Shown here in pieces: positions 7,001 through 10,719 of a stretch of 10,719 nt of DNA; positions within the stretch are counted from its first letter, which is position 1, and every line of letters begins with the position of its first letter. A model generated the notes under the pieces. That model ran no database searches and was not told the origin of the DNA. It saw nothing but the letters and a program-made list of their open reading frames with translations. The position numbers were made by a program, and so were the translations under genes. Source of the DNA: Bacteroidia bacterium (GTDB taxonomy: Bacteria; Bacteroidota; Bacteroidia; Bacteroidales; BM520); the NCBI GenBank assembly GCA_009930445.1, contig RZYD01000057.1, positions 1 through 10,719 of the forward strand, given 5' to 3'.

Positions 7001-7143
7001 AAGATTAAAATCACGAAAGCCCTTTCATTATGACCAGAGGGAGAAATCCCGAAAGTTTTACCAAATAACAGTGAAAAAAAAATATAAAACAACACTTCAG
7101 ATCCCTCGGAAATTTCGGCAGGGCACTCGGTGAACTATCTTCA

Positions 7144-7169
7144 AAAACCAGAATCACCTGAATGGTTTT
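7144..7169 (-). terminator. Possible terminator of the acyl-CoA ligase gene
   Basis: AAAACCA (7144-7150) pairs with TGGTTTT (7163-7169) across a 12-nt loop. Read on the - strand it ends in TGGTTTTT, about 55 nt past the ligase stop codon. The stem is short and AT-rich, so support is modest. Confidence 0.35.
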
Positions 7170-7224
7170 CTTTCAGCAGATATCGATAATTAGCAGGGCG
7201 AAGGTGCCTCATTACTAAATAACA

Positions 7225-8859
7225 TTAAGTATAGAGGAATCGTTTTATCTTTTGGGTAGCCGTCTTCTCAAAAGGATTTTCCTGATAGATCACAAGGTTG
7301 AGTTTAGAAAATTTGCTAACTCTTTGATTAACAAACACATGCACCTCTTTAAGCAATTCTTCAACTTTTTCATTGAGGGCTTCCTGCGATTTTTCAATCA
7401 TCTCCTGGTACTGCTGCTTAATTTTATCAATATTTAGATGCACCATTGCAACGAGTTTTCCGTTCTGTTCCAGCACCAGTGATTCTGTAACAAAGGCATT
7501 ACTATTGATCACAGATTCAATTTCTTCGGGATAGATATTTTCACCGGTGGAGCCAATAATCACGTTTTTGATACGGCCTTTAATGAAGAGTACACCATGT
7601 TTATCGAACAGGCCAATATCTCCGGTATGAAACCAACCATCAGCATCAATTACCGTGCGGGTCAATTCAGGTTCTTTATAATACCCTTTCATAACATTCG
7701 GGCCCCGGGCGATTATTTCTCCTTCTCCGGTTACCGGATTCACATCATAGAGTTTCACCTCAACGCCAATACCTGGTTTGCCGGTTGAATAAAGGCGTTG
7801 GTTTGCCGGGCCAAAACCAGCCAGCAGCGGTGCAGTTTCAGTCAGGCCATAGCCAATGGCATAGGGAAACTTTGCTTCATACAGAAATTTCTCTACCTGT
7901 GGATCGAGTTTAGAGCCCCCTACACCGAAAAATTTCAGCTTATTACCAAAAGTTGCCATTAGCTTCTTGCCGGCAATACGGTGCAACACTTTCCTAAAAA
8001 AAGGAATAGAATAAACACGGGCCATCATTTTATTCTTGGTAAGAGTCGGCAATATGTTGCTGCGGAAAATCTTTTCCATAATCAGCGGAACGGTCAGCAT
8101 GGCCGTGGGCTGAACCTTTTTAAGTGCGGGCAGGAGCACACTGGCAGTAGCAGGTTTGCCCGGATAATATACAGAAGCCCCTCCGCTTAATGGCAGCACG
8201 AGCCCAAGTGTATTCTCGTAGGCATGAGAAAGGGGTAAAACCGACAACATTCTGTCGGCCGTATTCATATAATGAATTTTTCCTGAAGTAATGGCATCGG
8301 ATACCACATTTTTATGCGATAACATAACGCCTTTTGACCGGCCTGTGGTACCGGAGGTATAAATGATAGAAGCCAGATCGTCGGGCAGCACTTCGGCCAC
8401 ATCTACTCCCGGTCGCACGACAGGAAAGGTCACTTCGTTTATTGGAACAAAGTCATCGATTCGTATCATCAATATATCATCGGCGACTGAATTCTCACCA
8501 CGGACTTTATACGCTAATGCCTCTGAGACAAAAATTGCTTTCGACTCGGAATGAACCAAAATATTGGTCACCTCAGCCTGATGAAAATCAGGCAAAAGAG
8601 GTACAGCGACCGCACCCATCCCAGTTATCGCAAAAAAGGCGATACCCCAATAGGGGGTATTCATCGACAATATGGCGACTTTATCGCCTTTATCAATGCC
8701 ATAAAGGCGTAATAATTTCTGAACTCGTGCAACCTCAGCGCCAAGCGCCTGGTAAGTATATCCTACGCCATCAACAAAAGATAAGGCGGTATGCGCTGCA
8801 AAATCTTTAAATGAAGGGAAAACGTATTCCGGAATTGTCAATTTTTCTATATCTGCCAC
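7225..8859 (-). CDS. AMP-forming long-chain fatty acyl-CoA ligase
   Basis: The 544-residue adenylate-forming enzyme activates a fatty acid with ATP to acyl-AMP and then acyl-CoA, in the cytoplasm or at the inner face of the membrane. The motifs are in order: P-loop YTSGTTGRSKG (167-177), LPLSHAYE (208-215), GYGLTETAP (336-344), WFHTGDIG (409-416), the hinge region GRIKNVIIGSTGENIYPEEIE (428-448), and the C-terminal catalytic Lys537 in TATQKIKR. A helical, Glu/Lys-rich segment (about 475-505) before the C-terminal subdomain is typical of long-chain ligases of this type. The start is GTG at 8859: no ATG occurs between it and the upstream in-frame stop, and a promoter-like -7 box lies about 20 nt upstream. 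The enzyme stands alone, convergent with the LprI-like gene and divergent from the glycosidase. Chain-length preference cannot be read from the sequence; a role in fatty-acid salvage or lipid turnover is likely. Confidence 0.92.
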   Translation of the reverse strand: MADIEKLTIPEYVFPSFKDFAAHTALSFVDGVGYTYQALGAEVARVQKLLRLYGIDKGDKVAILSMNTPYWGIAFFAITGMGAVAVPLLPDFHQAEVTNILVHSESKAIFVSEALAYKVRGENSVADDILMIRIDDFVPINEVTFPVVRPGVDVAEVLPDDLASIIYTSGTTGRSKGVMLSHKNVVSDAITSGKIHYMNTADRMLSVLPLSHAYENTLGLVLPLSGGASVYYPGKPATASVLLPALKKVQPTAMLTVPLIMEKIFRSNILPTLTKNKMMARVYSIPFFRKVLHRIAGKKLMATFGNKLKFFGVGGSKLDPQVEKFLYEAKFPYAIGYGLTETAPLLAGFGPANQRLYSTGKPGIGVEVKLYDVNPVTGEGEIIARGPNVMKGYYKEPELTRTVIDADGWFHTGDIGLFDKHGVLFIKGRIKNVIIGSTGENIYPEEIESVINSNAFVTESLVLEQNGKLVAMVHLNIDKIKQQYQEMIEKSQEALNEKVEELLKEVHVFVNQRVSKFSKLNLVIYQENPFEKTATQKIKRFLYT

Positions 8860-8878
8860 AAGTCTGAATTTTAATTGC

Positions 8879-8913
8879 CAAATGTACGCAATAATTTTAT
8901 GTCTCTAACCAAA
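8879..8913 (-). promoter_or_regulatory. Candidate promoter of the acyl-CoA ligase gene
   Basis: On the - strand TTTG (8913-8910) is followed after 23 nt by TACATTTG (8886-8879), an exact TAnnTTTG box. The spacer is slightly longer than the usual 19-21 nt. AAATGTA (8880-8886), overlapping the -7 box, is repeated in inverted orientation as TACATTT at 8916-8922, which could be a regulator site or chance. Confidence 0.5.
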
Positions 8914-9050
8914 TCTACATTTTCTCACAGTTTTGCAAGACGGATTCCTTAGAACATACGCAACATCAACACAAAAACAGGCAAATAGTTTTATCGTTAG
9001 AAGCATAAAAGGATCTATCGCTTCAAATGCAAACAAAAACAAGATTTTCA

Positions 9051-9058
9051 TACCTTAG
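9051..9058 (+). promoter_or_regulatory. Weak -7-like box upstream of the GH109 gene
   Basis: TACCTTAG fits TAnnTTTG at six of the eight positions' fixed or free bases except the T/A change near the end, and lies 21 nt before the ATG. No good TTTG element is found at the expected distance upstream, so the assignment is tentative. Confidence 0.3.
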
Positions 9059-9079
9059 CGCATCAAACGATATAAAACA

Positions 9080-10579
9080 ATGGCGACAGACAGAAGGACA
9101 TTTTTAAAGCTATCGGCACTGGGAGCCGGTGCCATCGCAGGTAGTTTTCTCCCCCGTGGGGTATTTGCACGTGAGGGGGGCAATGCATCGGAAATTTCCC
9201 GCCTGATAATGCAGGAATCCTATGAAACTGACCTTCCGGTGGCCAATATGTGTGGATTCCGGGCGCCAAAAATCCCCGTAGTACGGATTGGATTTTTGGG
9301 ATTAGGCGACCGGGGAGGAGGAGCCGTAGAGCGTATGAGCTACATTGATGGCGTTGAAATCAAAGCCCTGAATGACAAACGGGAAGCGGCTGTAAAAGGC
9401 TCTCAACAGGCACTAAAAGACGCCGGGTTACCGACGGCAGTGGGCTACTTTGGACATGATGATGCCTGGAAGGCCGTGTGTGAACGTGACGACATCGACC
9501 TGATATACATCTGCACACCCTGGGCACTGCATACACCCATGGCGCTTTATGCCATGGAACATGGAAAGCATGTTGCAGTAGAGGTACCGGCAGCCATCAC
9601 GCTCGACGAAGCATGGCGGCTGGTAGTGATGTCGGAGAAAACAAAGAAACATTGCATGATGCTGGAAAACTGCTGCTATGATTTCTTTGAGCTACTCACA
9701 CTAAATATGGCACGGCAAGGTTTTTTCGGTGAGCTGGTCCATGCTGAGGGTGCCTATTTACATCCATTGCTCGACATGAATTTCACAAAACCGCAAGACA
9801 ACCAGCAATACGATAATGGATACACCGACATGTGGCGATTGAAACAAAACGCCCGAAACGGGAACCTCTATCCGACCCATGGCTTAGGCCCGGTATGTCA
9901 GCTCATGAATATCAATCGCGGAGATAAAATGGAGTATCTTACCTCCATGTCGGGGGCAGATTTTGGAATGGCCCAAAAAGCGGCAGAATTAGCCCTCGGT
10001 GATCCATTCTATCGGCCATTTACCGACATGACCTTCCGGGGCAATATGAACACAACCCTCATCAGAACCCTTAAGGGCCGGACGCTGATGATTCAGCATG
10101 ATGTTACCTCCCTTCGGCCCTATTCGCGGATTCACATGCTAACAGGAACACAGGGCATGGCCAGAAAATACCCGCACCCTGAGCGGATTTCACGCGGGCA
10201 TGAATGGGTCGACGAAAAGGAAATGAAAAAACTGGAGAAGAAATATACCATTAAAATGGTAAAAAAAATCGGTGCCATGGCAAAAAAGGTTGGCGGGCAC
10301 GGCGGGATGGATTTCCTTATGGACTGGCGTCTGATCGACTGTCTGCGAAATGGATTACCCTTGGATCAGGATGTTTATGATGCGGCATTATGGAGTGCTA
10401 TATCGCCGCTAAGCGAGTGGTCGGTGGCCAACAGAAGTAACTCGGTTGATGTACCGGATTTCACACGTGGTAACTGGAAGGTAAATGCACCTGTAGATCT
10501 AACCCTGAAAGGAGGAGGCACAACGGGAGTACGTGATGTCAGCGATGCAGACAGCAAAAAACAGCTGGAGGTACATTAA
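9080..10579 (+). CDS. Tat-exported GH109 glycosidase, alpha-N-acetylgalactosaminidase family (Gfo/Idh/MocA fold)
   Basis: The 499-residue protein opens with a twin-arginine signal (DRRTFLKLSALGAGAIAG, RR at 5-6), fitting export of a folded enzyme with bound cofactor. A Rossmann domain follows, with the NAD-binding GFLGLGDRGGG (71-81) and CTPWALHTPMALYAMEHGKH (145-164). EVPAA (168-172) stands where Gfo/Idh/MocA dehydrogenases have EKP, a feature of GH109. Other strong family phrases are MLENCCYDFFELLTLNM (194-210), YPTHGLGPVCQ (264-274), MIQHDVTSLRPYSRIH (337-352) and KKVGGHGGMDFLMDWRLIDC (402-421). GH109 enzymes use tightly held NAD+ in an oxidation-elimination-reduction cycle and include enzymes removing alpha-GalNAc from blood-group-A-type glycans. 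After VPDFTRGNW (458-466) there is an extra tail of about 30 residues. No glycan-uptake genes are nearby, so the natural substrate is open, and some GH109 members have other specificities. Confidence 0.9.
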   Translation: MATDRRTFLKLSALGAGAIAGSFLPRGVFAREGGNASEISRLIMQESYETDLPVANMCGFRAPKIPVVRIGFLGLGDRGGGAVERMSYIDGVEIKALNDKREAAVKGSQQALKDAGLPTAVGYFGHDDAWKAVCERDDIDLIYICTPWALHTPMALYAMEHGKHVAVEVPAAITLDEAWRLVVMSEKTKKHCMMLENCCYDFFELLTLNMARQGFFGELVHAEGAYLHPLLDMNFTKPQDNQQYDNGYTDMWRLKQNARNGNLYPTHGLGPVCQLMNINRGDKMEYLTSMSGADFGMAQKAAELALGDPFYRPFTDMTFRGNMNTTLIRTLKGRTLMIQHDVTSLRPYSRIHMLTGTQGMARKYPHPERISRGHEWVDEKEMKKLEKKYTIKMVKKIGAMAKKVGGHGGMDFLMDWRLIDCLRNGLPLDQDVYDAALWSAISPLSEWSVANRSNSVDVPDFTRGNWKVNAPVDLTLKGGGTTGVRDVSDADSKKQLEVH

Positions 10580-10580
10580 T

Positions 10581-10619
10581 AAAAAAAGCGTGCTACACCA
10601 ATTGTAACACGCTTTTTTT
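10581..10619. terminator. Bidirectional intrinsic terminator
   Basis: AAAAAAAGCGTG (10581-10592) pairs fully with CACGCTTTTTTT (10608-10619). One C/A mismatch then separates it from an inner TACA/TGTA stem with loop CCAAT. It starts 1 nt after the glycosidase stop and ends 2 nt before the stop of the convergent gene. The A-run and T-run on opposite sides let it serve both genes. Confidence 0.9.
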
Positions 10620-10621
10620 AT

Positions 10622-10719
10622 TTATGCCTGAGCAGTAGGTCCGCCGAGGTTCAGCGGTACTCGCTCATCGATCTCCTTGATGGAGCCATGAATTGACTCA
10701 TATTTGCTTATATTTTCAT
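10622..10719 (-). CDS. C-terminal end of an unrecognised convergent gene (partial)
   Basis: On the - strand one frame is open from the right edge to a TAA at 10624-10622, giving 31 residues that end KEIDERVPLNLGGPTAQA. The stop lies just past the shared terminator, where a convergent gene should end, and the residue mix is protein-like. The ORF is too short for a listing by length alone and no family was recognised. Confidence 0.6.
   Translation of the reverse strand, partial: ENISKYESIHGSIKEIDERVPLNLGGPTAQA

Larger units (their letters stand above)
6699..7224. other. Gene-free stretch between two convergent genes
   Basis: About 525 bp with no convincing gene. The one long frame (6888-7133, +) runs straight through a perfect inverted repeat and has no family resemblance. 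The stretch holds the 19-bp hairpin at 6958-7000, a weak AT-rich inverted repeat (ATTTAATG/CATTAAAT, 6778-6800) and a possible terminator at 7144-7169. It is AT-rich elsewhere. Confidence 0.6.

Noticed and set aside
6888..7133. 81-codon + strand frame in the gene-free stretch
   Set aside because: It is read through the perfect 19-bp inverted repeat and has no recognisable domain or promoter.
7651..7666. TACCGTGCGGGTCAAT inside the ligase gene matches 5710-5725 in the right RAYT hairpin at 15 of 16 positions
   Set aside because: It encodes conserved-position residues (LTRTVI) of the ligase and lacks the second hairpin arm, so it is most likely coincidence.
1..10719. CRISPR array, tRNA, rRNA, riboswitch, phage or toxin-antitoxin genes
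   Set aside because: No regularly spaced repeats, cloverleaf-like or conserved RNA segments, or matching proteins were seen on either strand.

Overview
The window looks like chromosomal DNA of a member of the Bacteroidota. Three things point there: promoter-like sites match the phylum's consensus (TTTG, about 20 nt, TAnnTTTG; best example at 6092-6123); the genes lack obvious Shine-Dalgarno sequences; and two exported proteins have signal peptides whose likely cleavage site leaves Gln as first mature residue (LG|Q and QG|Q). The genus cannot be told from the sequence alone.

Layout. (1) 1-4990, all on +: a tightly packed operon-like run of five genes with gaps of 12, 2, -4 and 13 nt. It encodes an outer-membrane beta-barrel protein (5' end outside the window), an ABC ATPase of the LolD/MacB type, two different FtsX/MacB-fold permeases and a periplasmic LolA-like protein. 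Together they form a plausible inner-membrane to periplasm to outer-membrane route, probably for a lipid or lipoprotein-like cargo. The cargo is not identified by the sequence. (2) 4991-5850: a REP-associated tyrosine transposase (RAYT) on -, flanked on both sides by short perfect palindromes sharing the core GCAC-GGYA-GTGC, with a 10-bp tandem repeat straddling its stop codon. (3) 5850-6700: a possible remnant or small ORF, then a small secreted LprI/DUF1311-like protein with a very good Bacteroidota promoter. (4) 6699-7224: a gene-free stretch with a perfect 19-bp inverted repeat. (5) 7225-8859, on -: an AMP-forming long-chain fatty acyl-CoA ligase with a GTG start. (6) 9080-10579, on +: a Tat-exported, NAD-dependent GH109 glycosidase of the Gfo/Idh/MocA fold (alpha-N-acetylgalactosaminidase family), divergent from the ligase. 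(7) A bidirectional terminator, then the last 31 codons of an unrecognised convergent gene at the right edge.

The most interesting items are the five-gene envelope export module, in which a beta-barrel accompanies Lol-like parts, and the RAYT with its private palindromes. No CRISPR array, tRNA, rRNA or known defence system was seen.
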